A stretch of DNA of 64,000 nt, from assembly GCF_002855515.1 (NCBI RefSeq), contig NZ_PKRP01000006.1:186001-250000 (forward strand). Reading direction: 5' to 3'. The notes below the pieces were generated by a model. The model saw only the letters and a list, made by a program, of their open reading frames with translations. It ran no database searches and was not told the origin of the DNA. The first letter of the stretch is position 1, and every line of letters begins with the position of its first letter. This DNA comes from Rhizobium sp. TH135. Its GTDB lineage: Bacteria; Pseudomonadota; Alphaproteobacteria; Rhizobiales; Rhizobiaceae. This document shows positions 43,657 through 52,086 of the stretch, one piece after another. Position numbers and translations under genes: made by a program.

Positions 43657-44658
43657 ATGATCGAAACGAGCCTGGAGAGCACCGTAGTGACCGATGCTCC
43701 GGAACTCTCCCTGGTGGTGCCGATTTTCAACGAAGAAGAGAGCGTCGGGCCCCTGATCGAGCGGATCGAAGAGGCCATGGCGGCTTTTCCCGGCACGTGG
43801 GAACTCGTGCTTGTCGATGATGGCAGCGCAGACCGCACGCTTCTCACAGCACGCGGGTATCTTGCTCGCCCCGGTCTCGACCTCAAAATCGTTGAACTGC
43901 AGCGCAATTTCGGCCAAACGGCCGCCATGCAGGCCGGCATCGACACGGCTCGTGGCCGTCTGATCGCCACGCTCGACGGCGACCTTCAGAACGATCCGAA
44001 GGACATCCCCTCGATGGTCAGGGCGCTCGAAGAACGCGAGCTCGACCTTCTCGTCGGCTGGCGCAAGAACCGCAAGGATGGTCTCGTCCTGCGCAAGATA
44101 CCGTCCTGGTGTGCGAACTACCTGATCGGCCGCATCACCGGCGTGAAGCTGCACGATTATGGCTGCAGCCTGAAGATCTACCGCGCCTCTGTCATCAAGC
44201 AGGTCAAGCTAATGGGCGAGATGCATCGCTTCATCCCGGCTTGGGTCGCGAGCGTGGTTCCCAGCTCGCGCATCGGCGAAATGGAAGTGACCCATCACGC
44301 CCGCCAGCATGGCACCTCGAAATACGGCATTTCCCGCACGTTCCGGGTGATACTCGATCTGCTCTCGGTGATGTTCTTCATGCGCTACAAAGCGCGGCCA
44401 GGCCACTTCTTCGGGTCTCTTGGCCTCGGCACCGGCTTTTTGAGCGCCCTGATCCTTGCCTGGCTGTTCATCGAAAAAGTCTTCTTCGGCGAGGATATCG
44501 GCGGCCGGCCGCTACTCATCCTCGGTTTCATGCTCTTCCTGTCCTCCGTCCAGTTGATCACCACCGGCATTCTCGCCGAAATGATCGCCAGGACCTATTA
44601 TCGCGACGACGCCCAGCCGAACTACATCGTGCGAACGGTGTTTCAGAAGGGCGACTGA
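43657..44658 (+). CDS. GT2 polyprenyl-phosphate sugar synthase (DPM1/GtrB/ArnC-like)
   Basis: A protein of 333 residues. GT2 catalytic domain with LSLVVPIFNEEESV, ELVLVDDGSADRT and ATLDGDLQNDPKDIP (the metal-binding DxD-type motif), then two C-terminal membrane helices (about 240-300), the layout of dolichyl/undecaprenyl-phosphate glycosyltransferases. It should join a nucleotide sugar to a polyprenyl phosphate on the cytoplasmic side. The GT39 gene starts 2 bases after its stop. Resembles RgtE/ArnC in arrangement; the sugar is not known. Confidence 0.87.
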   Translation: MIETSLESTVVTDAPELSLVVPIFNEEESVGPLIERIEEAMAAFPGTWELVLVDDGSADRTLLTARGYLARPGLDLKIVELQRNFGQTAAMQAGIDTARGRLIATLDGDLQNDPKDIPSMVRALEERELDLLVGWRKNRKDGLVLRKIPSWCANYLIGRITGVKLHDYGCSLKIYRASVIKQVKLMGEMHRFIPAWVASVVPSSRIGEMEVTHHARQHGTSKYGISRTFRVILDLLSVMFFMRYKARPGHFFGSLGLGTGFLSALILAWLFIEKVFFGEDIGGRPLLILGFMLFLSSVQLITTGILAEMIARTYYRDDAQPNYIVRTVFQKGD

Positions 44659-44660
44659 CC

Positions 44661-46145
44661 TTGTCGGGATGGAGCGAGCGGATTTCGCGCCTGGCGCCTT
44701 CGATCCTCTGGATATTCGCGCTCTATTACATCAGCCAGATTGTCGTCCGGCTCTTGCTGCCGGACGGACTGCGGATTGACGAAGCGCAACAGGTTTTCCT
44801 CTCGCAGTGGTTCGCCGCGGGCTATGACGCGCAGCCACCACTATACAACTGGGTCCAGCAGCTGATTTTCGCGATCGTCGGCGACTATCTGTTCGGGCTC
44901 GCGCTGCTGAAATCGATCACATTGTTTGCGATCATTGCGAGCTATTACCTGCTCTCACGCATGCTGGTGAAGAACGCGTCCTTCGCGGTTATGGCGACGC
45001 TCGGCCTCTTTCTCATCCCGCAAATGTTCTGGCAGGCCCAGCGTGATCTGACGCATACGACAGCCACGATGCTGTTGCTGAACCTGCTGATGATCTCGTC
45101 CGTGATGGTCCTGCGATCACCTAACTTGCAGAACTACCTGCTGCTCGGCGCTGCAATCGGCTTCGGCATGCTTACCAAGTACAATTTTGCGCTGTTCCTG
45201 CCGGCACTCGGCGTGGCCGTTCTGCTCCATCCGGAAGGTCGGGCGCGGATTTTCAACTGGCGCATTCTTGCAGCGGCAGCCATCGCCACGCTCATCATCC
45301 TGCCGCACGCCCTCTGGTTCATCGAGAATCTGAAGCTGGCGTCATCGGTGACGGTCGCTCGTATGGGCGAGGAAGCAGATGGCACCGGCAGGCTCGGCCA
45401 GATCGCGATCGGCCTCGCCAATCTCGCGGCAATCGCGTTCGTCATCGCCGCACCGGCGCTCGCGGCGTTCGGGCTTGCCTTCGGCAAGACTGCCCCGAAG
45501 GCGTGGACGACCGGTACGGTGGAAAGCCGGTTCATTGGAAGCTTTCTCGCCACCATTCTGGCCCTCCTCGTCGTAATGATCCTCGCGGTCACCTTCACGA
45601 CGATGCGAGATCGCTGGATGCTGCCGCTTCTGCAGATGCTGCCGCTCTATATCGCGTTGAAGCTCGAAGCACAGGGCCTCGACCCGCAGGCCGCCCTGCG
45701 GCGACTTACGCCGGTTGCTGTCGGCATCATCGCCCTGCTGCCCTTGGCTACCTTCATTGCCGGGTCGCGTTCCACATCGCACTACCAGCAGCCATTCAGC
45801 GCCTTTCGAGACACCTTCATGGAGCGCGAGCAAGTGGCGCCGGCGATCATCGCAACCTCTGACTGGACGACGGCCGGCAACCTGAAAATGCACTGGCCCG
45901 ACTCTTCGGTGATTTCCACCCAGTTCCTCAATCTGCAAAGCCGCGACGACGTGTCGAAAGCAGGCGCGATTGCGCTGGTGTGGCGTGGCGAGGGTCCGAT
46001 GGCACCTGAGGCCTTGGCAGACTGGGCGAGCACCAACTTCGGTACGGATGTATCATCGCTGCCGTCGCAGACCATCACCCTGCCCTTCACCGGCCATCCG
46101 GATAAGCTGGCTCCGCCCTTCAGCTATATCCTGATCCGGCGCTGA
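44661..46145 (+). CDS. GT39-type lipid-linked sugar transferase (ArnT/RgtD-like)
   Basis: A protein of 494 residues with a TTG start two bases after the GT2 stop, so translation is probably coupled. GT-C architecture: about 11 membrane helices, with the periplasmic acidic motif in LRIDEAQQVFLSQWFAAGYDAQPPLYNW, then QAQRDLTHTTATM, and a C-terminal soluble domain (from about 390). It should transfer the sugar from the polyprenyl carrier to a lipid A, core, or protein acceptor outside the membrane. Cluster context fits rhizobial galacturonic-acid transferases but does not prove it. Confidence 0.83.
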   Translation: MSGWSERISRLAPSILWIFALYYISQIVVRLLLPDGLRIDEAQQVFLSQWFAAGYDAQPPLYNWVQQLIFAIVGDYLFGLALLKSITLFAIIASYYLLSRMLVKNASFAVMATLGLFLIPQMFWQAQRDLTHTTATMLLLNLLMISSVMVLRSPNLQNYLLLGAAIGFGMLTKYNFALFLPALGVAVLLHPEGRARIFNWRILAAAAIATLIILPHALWFIENLKLASSVTVARMGEEADGTGRLGQIAIGLANLAAIAFVIAAPALAAFGLAFGKTAPKAWTTGTVESRFIGSFLATILALLVVMILAVTFTTMRDRWMLPLLQMLPLYIALKLEAQGLDPQAALRRLTPVAVGIIALLPLATFIAGSRSTSHYQQPFSAFRDTFMEREQVAPAIIATSDWTTAGNLKMHWPDSSVISTQFLNLQSRDDVSKAGAIALVWRGEGPMAPEALADWASTNFGTDVSSLPSQTITLPFTGHPDKLAPPFSYILIRR

Positions 46146-46159
46146 TACGGCCGAAGACC

Positions 46160-46633
46160 TCAAACCTCCACGATCTCTGCCTCACACCGCACCGGAAAGT
46201 TCACCGAATTGGCGATGAAGCATTTTTCATGGGCGTCGCCATGGAGCTCCAGCGCGAGTTCGGGGAAGGTGCCGCGCTTGATGGTCACCTGGGGCTTGAG
46301 CACGACATCGACGAAGCGGCCTGTGCCGTCCGCGTCCATCTCCATCACCCCTTCGGCGTGATCCTCATAGGCCGTGACGATGACGCCTGAGACCGCGCAG
46401 AAATGCAGGTACCAGAGCTTGTGACAGGCAGACAGGGAAGCCAGGAACAGGTCTTCGGGGTTCCAACGCGCAGGATCGCCACGAAACGCTGGATCGGCAG
46501 AGGCGAGGATGTCGGGCTTGCCTTCCGCTGAAATCAGGTGGTCGCGACCGTAGTCACGATAGGCGGAGGTACCCGTTCCGGCATTGCCCTGCCACGTGAC
46601 GGTGACCCGGTATTCGTGCCGCTTTTCACCCAT
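46160..46633 (-). CDS. OsmC/Ohr family protein
   Basis: A protein of 157 residues. OsmC fold with VTVTWQGNAGTGTSAYRDYGRDHLI and the redox cysteines in LFLASLSACHKLW and (second) KCFIANSVNFPVRCEAE. Members detoxify organic hydroperoxides. ATG 46633 follows GGGAGGAAG. It is divergent from PadR, so they may share regulation. Confidence 0.88.
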   Translation of the reverse strand: MGEKRHEYRVTVTWQGNAGTGTSAYRDYGRDHLISAEGKPDILASADPAFRGDPARWNPEDLFLASLSACHKLWYLHFCAVSGVIVTAYEDHAEGVMEMDADGTGRFVDVVLKPQVTIKRGTFPELALELHGDAHEKCFIANSVNFPVRCEAEIVEV

Positions 46634-46743
46634 CGAGCTTCCTCCCTTTTGCGATTCCATTGCCATCATAGGCTCCGACATCGGCAAGCGCCAAGCGTGG
46701 GCGATCGCAGAATTTTCAGGACGCCCTCTTGCACAGATCAAAC

Positions 46744-46757
46744 TAAGATATATCTTA
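46744..46757. promoter_or_regulatory. Perfect 14-bp palindrome TAAGATATATCTTA (PadR-type operator candidate)
   Basis: A fully symmetric AT-rich palindrome 30 bases before the PadR start codon and between the divergent OsmC and PadR genes. Position and sequence fit a PadR/YqjI-type autoregulatory site. Confidence 0.55.
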
Positions 46758-46787
46758 GATGCAATTCCAATTGAGAAAGAACCCATC

Positions 46788-47384
46788 ATGAGACAGTGCA
46801 ATTCCAGCCGCGGCGAACGCGGCAATCCCTTTTTCGCTTTCCGAGAAGCCATGCATGCCATGCGCCACGGCGGCCCATTTGGCGGCCCCATGGGCGGCGG
46901 CCCGCGCGGCCGGGGCGGCGAGCGTCGGCGCATGTTCGAAGGCGGCGAGCTGAGACTTGTGTTCCTTAAGCTGATCGAAGACCAGCCGCGGCACGGCTAC
47001 GACCTGATCCGCGAAATCGAGAGCCTGTCCGGCGGTGCTTATGCGCCCTCGCCCGGTGTCGTCTATCCGACCATGACGCTGCTGCTCGACATGGGTCTTG
47101 CCGAGGAAGTCGAAAGCGACGGCCCGCGCAAGCTGATGACGATCACGGATACCGGTCGCCAGCATCTTGCCGAGCGGGCTGACGAGGTCGCAACCGCGAT
47201 CGGCCGCCTGACAGCCCTTGCAAAGGTGAGCGAAAGAACGGATGCAGCGCCTGTTCGGCGCGCCATGCACAACCTCAAGCAGGCCCTGCACGACTGTCTG
47301 TCACGCGAGGGCTCCACCCGCGAGACGCAATTGGAGGTCGCCCGCATCCTCGACGAGGCGGTCGGCAAGATCGAAAGGCTCTGA
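46788..47384 (+). CDS. PadR family transcriptional regulator (YqjI-like)
   Basis: A protein of 198 residues. A Gly/Arg/His-rich N-terminal arm (about 20-48, with MHAMRHGGPFGGPMGGG) precedes the PadR winged helix (ELRLVFLKLIEDQPRHGYDLIREIESLSGGAYAPSPGVVYPTMTLLLDMGLAEE) and a helical dimerisation tail. The arm recalls the metal-binding extension of E. coli YqjI, which responds to nickel and controls a ferric reductase. It is followed after 2 bases by DUF2218, a partner often seen with siderophore-interacting proteins. Confidence 0.88.
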   Translation: MRQCNSSRGERGNPFFAFREAMHAMRHGGPFGGPMGGGPRGRGGERRRMFEGGELRLVFLKLIEDQPRHGYDLIREIESLSGGAYAPSPGVVYPTMTLLLDMGLAEEVESDGPRKLMTITDTGRQHLAERADEVATAIGRLTALAKVSERTDAAPVRRAMHNLKQALHDCLSREGSTRETQLEVARILDEAVGKIERL

Positions 47385-47386
47385 GA

Positions 47387-47680
47387 ATGGCAACATCCAC
47401 CACCACCGTTCCGACCGAAAACGGCTGGAAGTATCTGCAACAGCTCTGCAAACACTGGGCGCACAAGCTCGACGTCGCGCTGGACGAGCAGAACCACAAG
47501 GCCACCGTCAAATTCGACGAGGCCGTGGCGTCCATGCAATGCGATGCAGCGACGCTAACGGTCTCGATCGAGACGGACGATGCCGCAAAGCTCGAGACCT
47601 ATCAGGGCGTCGTGGCGAGCCATCTCGACCGGTTCGCCTTCCGCGAGGCGCCCCTGCCTTTCGACTGGAAGGCCGCCTGA
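47387..47680 (+). CDS. DUF2218 domain-containing protein
   Basis: A protein of 97 residues: NGWKYLQQLCKHWAHKLDVALDEQNHKATVKFDEAVASMQCD and YQGVVASHLDRFAFRE are the DUF2218 pattern, seen alone or fused to siderophore-interacting ferric reductases. It starts 2 bases after the PadR stop. No reductase is present here. A role in iron handling is inferred from the family only. Confidence 0.85.
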   Translation: MATSTTTVPTENGWKYLQQLCKHWAHKLDVALDEQNHKATVKFDEAVASMQCDAATLTVSIETDDAAKLETYQGVVASHLDRFAFREAPLPFDWKAA

Positions 47681-47879
47681 ACTTTGCGGGCTCTTGGCTA
47701 CAGTGGGAACCTCAACCGATTGATCAGCCTCCAACCGGAGGCTGATCACCTTGACAGAGACAAGTGCGAGTTACCCTTCTAACAGTCGAATTCCCCCAAG
47801 ATAAGAACTTTCACCACCGGCGAAAGTTGCTAGAAAGCCGAATGGGCGGACAAGGTCGCTGGACGAATGGGGGATTGCT

Positions 47880-49043
47880 ATGACTGTGGTAACAAGAACA
47901 TCGACATCTTGGTTTTCGCGTCTGGGCGGGGCGCTGACGGGTGCTGTGTTCGGCTTTGTTCTACTCATCGTGGCAATCGTCGCGCTATTCTGGAACGAAG
48001 GACGATCGGTCGCGACTTATGAATCTCTGGTGGAAGGCCAGTCGATCGTCGTCAGCACCGATGCAGCGCGGATCGACCCTGCGCTCGATGGCAAGCTGGT
48101 GCATATCGAAAGCGCCGTGGTTCCGCAGGCTGACGTCGTCGATGCGGATACGGGGATCAGCGCAAGCGGCGTGATTGGTCTGGCGCGCAAAGTCGAAATG
48201 TATCAGTGGGTCGAGGAAAAGAGCAGCACGACCGAGAAGAAGCTGGGCGGCGGCGAAGAAACCGTGACCACCTACAGCTATTCCAAGGAATGGAGCGAAA
48301 AAGCCCAGGATTCCTCGGAGTTCCAGGAAACGACAGGACACGAGAACCCGGAATTCTGGCTGCCGTCCTCGGAAACCCTTGTGGAAACGGCGCAATTGGG
48401 AGCCTTCAGCGTGGAGGGCTCGCAGATCGCCTCGGCTGGTACGCGGCAAGCCTTGCCGATCACCGCTGAAAAAGCAGCCGAGGCTTCCGAAGCGATCGGC
48501 TATCCCGGCGAGGGCCGTGCCGTCACGCAGGCGCTTTACTTCGGCGCCGATGAAAAGGCGCCACAGGTCGGGGACACCCGTATCCGCTTCGAGAAGATCG
48601 TGCTGCCCGAAGTCAGCGTTGTGGCCATGCAGCGTGGTGATCGCCTGGCCGAATACACCACGGAAAATGGCTACACGCTCTTCCTGCTCGCCGCTGGCCG
48701 CGAAACCTCGGACAAGATGTTCGCCGACAGCCAGACCGGCAATGTTGTTCTGACTTGGGTCATTCGCGCAGCGGGGATCCTGGGTTTGTTCGTCGGCTTT
48801 GCACTCATCCTGCGGATCTTCAGCGTGTTCGGTGACGTCATTCCGTTCGTCGGCACCCTGATCGGCTTCGGGACGGGTCTGATCTCGTTCGTCCTGGCGA
48901 TCGCGGTCGGCGCAAGTGTCATTGCGATCGGCTGGTTCGCTGTCAGGCCGCTGCTATCGATCGGGCTGATCGTGGGCGTGGTCGCGATTATCTGGGCCTA
49001 TTCCAGGTATGTCCGCAAACAGACGTCCGAGCCTGTGGCATGA
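47880..49043 (+). CDS. TMEM43 (LUMA) family membrane protein
   Basis: A protein of 387 residues. One N-terminal membrane helix (LTGAVFGFVLLIVAIVALFWNEGRSV), then a large soluble domain (about 45-280) with WNEGRSVATYESLVEG and YQWVEEKS, and three or four C-terminal helices (about 285-375). WNEGR followed by the beta-rich TMEM43 domain is the family hallmark shared with the human nuclear-envelope protein LUMA. Function in bacteria is unknown. Own promoter region upstream (47681-47879). Confidence 0.85.
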   Translation: MTVVTRTSTSWFSRLGGALTGAVFGFVLLIVAIVALFWNEGRSVATYESLVEGQSIVVSTDAARIDPALDGKLVHIESAVVPQADVVDADTGISASGVIGLARKVEMYQWVEEKSSTTEKKLGGGEETVTTYSYSKEWSEKAQDSSEFQETTGHENPEFWLPSSETLVETAQLGAFSVEGSQIASAGTRQALPITAEKAAEASEAIGYPGEGRAVTQALYFGADEKAPQVGDTRIRFEKIVLPEVSVVAMQRGDRLAEYTTENGYTLFLLAAGRETSDKMFADSQTGNVVLTWVIRAAGILGLFVGFALILRIFSVFGDVIPFVGTLIGFGTGLISFVLAIAVGASVIAIGWFAVRPLLSIGLIVGVVAIIWAYSRYVRKQTSEPVA

Positions 49044-49174
49044 ATTGCCGGCTCGGGGCTCTGTAACGAACCTTGGGCACTTCCGCATCAAAGAAGCAAG
49101 ACTTGAACAAGAGCGGCCTTGCCAAACACCGGCAGGGTCGCTCTAAGCTTGTCCGACAACAGGAGGACATCGCC

Positions 49175-49948
49175 ATGACCGCACTCACCATTCCCGATCT
49201 TGCCGGCAAGGCCGTGCTCATCACCGGCGCTTCGAGCGGGATCGGCGAAGCGCTTGCCCGCGGCTTCGCCGCTCAGGGCGCGCTGGTCGGATTGCACTAC
49301 AATTCCAACGCTGAAGCAGCCCATGCGATCGCTGGCGATATCGAGGCGGCTGGCGGCAGCGTTGTGCTCGTCAAGGCCGACGCAGCGTCCTCTGAAGCCA
49401 TGGCCGAGGCTGTGGCCCTTGTGGCGAAGACCTTCGGTCGGCTCGACGGTGTGATCAACAATGCCGGCAGCATGATCGCCCGTGTGCTCTATGAGGATAT
49501 GACGGACGCGCAATATGACAAGGTGATGGATGTGAATGCTCGCTCTGTGCTGTCCACCACGCAAGCGGCCGTCAGCCATCTCAAGCGCGAAGGGGGCTTC
49601 ATCATCAGCACGACCTCAGTCGCCGCCCGCACGGGTGGGACGGCGGGCTCGGGCGTCTATGGCTCGTCCAAGGCGTTTGTTGCTGCGGTAACCAAGGGCA
49701 TGGCGCTGGAATTCGGGAAATACAACATCCGCGTCAACGCGGTGGCGCCCGGCGTGATCACCACGCCGTTCCAGGACAAATATGCTCTGCCAGGCCAGCT
49801 CGATCAGGTGGCCGGAAGCGTGCCGCTAAAGCGCACCGGCACGCCAGCCGATTGCGTCGGCGCCTATCTGTTTCTGGCGTCAGAGATGCTGTCCGGCTAC
49901 ATCACGGGGCAGACAATCGATGTGAATGGTGGGCAGTTCATGCCGTGA
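49175..49948 (+). CDS. SDR family oxidoreductase
   Basis: A protein of 257 residues. Cofactor-binding ITGASSGIGEALARGF, NNAG motif (GVINNAGSM), catalytic Ser (ISTTSVAARTGG) and YxxxK (VYGSSKAFVAAV). It reduces or oxidises an unknown substrate with NAD(P)H. ATG 49175 follows AGGAGGA. Confidence 0.92.
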   Translation: MTALTIPDLAGKAVLITGASSGIGEALARGFAAQGALVGLHYNSNAEAAHAIAGDIEAAGGSVVLVKADAASSEAMAEAVALVAKTFGRLDGVINNAGSMIARVLYEDMTDAQYDKVMDVNARSVLSTTQAAVSHLKREGGFIISTTSVAARTGGTAGSGVYGSSKAFVAAVTKGMALEFGKYNIRVNAVAPGVITTPFQDKYALPGQLDQVAGSVPLKRTGTPADCVGAYLFLASEMLSGYITGQTIDVNGGQFMP

Positions 49949-49982
49949 GGGATGGTGAGCTCAACAGCGGCGAGTGCCAGCA

Positions 49983-50480
49983 CTACAGGCGTTCGCCCGG
50001 CAAGCGGCTGGCCTGTTGCACCCAATCGAGAAATTGCCGCTCGTCGAGCACGTCACCCTCGCGGACATCGAGATAGCGCACTCTCTCCTGCTTGGACTTT
50101 CCCTGCGGGACAGGATCCAAAGATGCGCCATCAAAGAAGGTGAGCTTCACGTATTTCGTAAAGCAATGAAAAGCGAGAAACCAGCGTCCACTTTCGACGC
50201 CATAAAATGGCGTGTTCCACTTCACCGCCTTGCTGACACCTGGCACAGCCTCCTCAACGAGGGCGTCAAGTCGGCGACCCAGATCACTTTTCCATCCCGG
50301 CATGGCGGCTATGTAGGCCTGAACGGGCGCGTCTCCGTAGCCTTTGGCGATCTGTGGATTTCCGCCGGAAAGCAACACCGTGCCGGGGGCAACCTTAGAT
50401 GACGGGAGACTTGTCGATCCGCCATCCTCCTGCTTTGGCTTAGAAGCTGCAGCTCTTTTGCTCGTTGCATCTTCCGCCAT
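49983..50480 (-). CDS. DUF1801 domain-containing protein (YdhG-like)
   Basis: A protein of 165 residues. The basic, disordered N-terminus is followed by VQAYIAAMPGWKSDLGRRLDALVEEAVPGVSKAVKWNTPFYG and RWFLAFHCFTKYVKLTFFDG, the DUF1801 pattern. Function unknown. It is leftward, converging with the SDR gene (34-base gap). Confidence 0.85.
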   Translation of the reverse strand: MAEDATSKRAAASKPKQEDGGSTSLPSSKVAPGTVLLSGGNPQIAKGYGDAPVQAYIAAMPGWKSDLGRRLDALVEEAVPGVSKAVKWNTPFYGVESGRWFLAFHCFTKYVKLTFFDGASLDPVPQGKSKQERVRYLDVREGDVLDERQFLDWVQQASRLPGERL

Positions 50481-50520
50481 TGGGCAGTTCCTCGCTCAGA
50501 TTGACTTGGCGACAGGCCCC

Positions 50521-51894
50521 TCACCCCTCGCCGCGATTGTCCTTCAGCCAGTCCAAACCATTGCGCAGCGTGTCGACCGCCTGGTCGATCTCGGAGCGCG
50601 AGATGATCAGCGGCGGGGAGAAGAGCATGCGGTCGCCGGTGGCGCGCAGCACCACGCCGGCGTTGACGCACTGGTTGCGGACAGCTGTGCCGGTATCATC
50701 AGGCTTCTTGAAGCGGCGGCGGGTGGCCTTGTCGGCGGCGATCTGGACAGCGCCCATCAGGCCGACACTGACGGCCTCGCCGACCAGTTCGTGGTCGGTG
50801 AGCGAGGCGAGCGCCTGTGCGAGATAGGGGCCGGTATCGTCGCGGACGCGATCGACCAGACCTTCTTCCTCGATGATGCGGATGTTTTCCAGCGCTGCAG
50901 CTGCCGCCACCGGGTGACCGGAATAGGTGTAACCGTGGTAGAAATCGCCGAGTTCGTTGACCATGACTTCCGCCACGCGGTCGGAGACGAGAACGCCACC
51001 GATCGGGAGGTAGCCAGAGGATAGGCCCTTGGCGATCGGCGCGAGGTCCGGCTCGAAATCGTAATGCTGGTGGCCGAACCAGGAACCCAGGCGACCAAAG
51101 CCAGAGATGACTTCATCAGCGACGAGCAGGATCTGATATTTAGCGCAGATGCGCTTGATCTCCGGCCAGTAGGTCGAGGGCGGCACGATGACGCCGCCGG
51201 CTCCCTGGATCGGCTCGGCCACGAAGGCGGCGACATTTTCCTCGCCGAGCTCGATGATCTTTTCTTCCAGCTCGCGGGCGACCTTCAGGCCGAAATCCTC
51301 GGGCGTCAGCTCGCCACCTTCGGCATACCAGTAGGGCTGGTTGATGTGGTGGATACCCTCGATCGGCAGGTTGCCCTGCTCATGCATCCACTTCATGCCG
51401 CCGAGCGAGGCGCCGGCGACGGTGGAGCCGTGATAGGCGTTCTTGCGGGCGATCACCTGCGTCTTCGTCTCGTGGCCGAGCGCCTTCCAGTAGACGCGCG
51501 CCATGCGGAACCAGGTATCCGACGCTTCCGAGCCGGAATTGGAGAAGAAGACGCGGTTGATCTTCGGGCCGGTCTTTTCGGCGATCTTCTGGGCGAGCAG
51601 CGTGGTCGGCGGCGTCGTGGTGCCGAAGAAGGTGTTGTAATAGGGCAGTTCCAGCATCTGGGCATGGACCACATCGGCGATCGACTTGCGGCCATAGCCG
51701 ACATTGACGCACCAGAGGCCTGCAAAGGCGTCGAGATACTGCTTGCCCGTCGCGTCCCAGATATGCACGCCTTCCGCCCGGGTAATGATCTTGGTGCCGG
51801 CCGCATTCAGCTTCTTCATGTCCGAGAAGGGATGAAGATGATGGGCGGCATCGATGGCAGCGAGATTGGAGAGGGCGGTCACTGGCTTGTTCAT
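50521..51894 (-). CDS. Class III PLP aminotransferase, putrescine/omega-amino-acid type (SpuC-like)
   Basis: A protein of 457 residues. Class III motifs: NSGSEASDTWFRMARVYW, YHGSTVAGASLGG, LLVADEVISGFGRLGSWFG (PLP-binding Asp), and the Schiff-base lysine in APIAKGLSSGYLPIGG. The pattern fits putrescine:pyruvate or related omega-aminotransferases. It is divergent from a glutamine-synthetase-like gene, the classic arrangement of polyamine catabolism. The exact amine is not known. Confidence 0.87.
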   Translation of the reverse strand: MNKPVTALSNLAAIDAAHHLHPFSDMKKLNAAGTKIITRAEGVHIWDATGKQYLDAFAGLWCVNVGYGRKSIADVVHAQMLELPYYNTFFGTTTPPTTLLAQKIAEKTGPKINRVFFSNSGSEASDTWFRMARVYWKALGHETKTQVIARKNAYHGSTVAGASLGGMKWMHEQGNLPIEGIHHINQPYWYAEGGELTPEDFGLKVARELEEKIIELGEENVAAFVAEPIQGAGGVIVPPSTYWPEIKRICAKYQILLVADEVISGFGRLGSWFGHQHYDFEPDLAPIAKGLSSGYLPIGGVLVSDRVAEVMVNELGDFYHGYTYSGHPVAAAAALENIRIIEEEGLVDRVRDDTGPYLAQALASLTDHELVGEAVSVGLMGAVQIAADKATRRRFKKPDDTGTAVRNQCVNAGVVLRATGDRMLFSPPLIISRSEIDQAVDTLRNGLDWLKDNRGEG

Positions 51895-52086
51895 GGGTCT
51901 GGTCCTTGACCGGGGCGGAAGCTCTTGCTTTCACGGCCAAACTTGGTCCGCGTGCCTGCCTTGCCCCGCATTGAAAGGCGGAACATTATCGGCTACGAAC
52001 ATGACCGTCCAAAACGCGTTTGGCAAGGCACCGATTGCCGCGTTCCTCCGGCCAAATCCGCCCCGAAAGCCAACGAGAGTTTTCCC

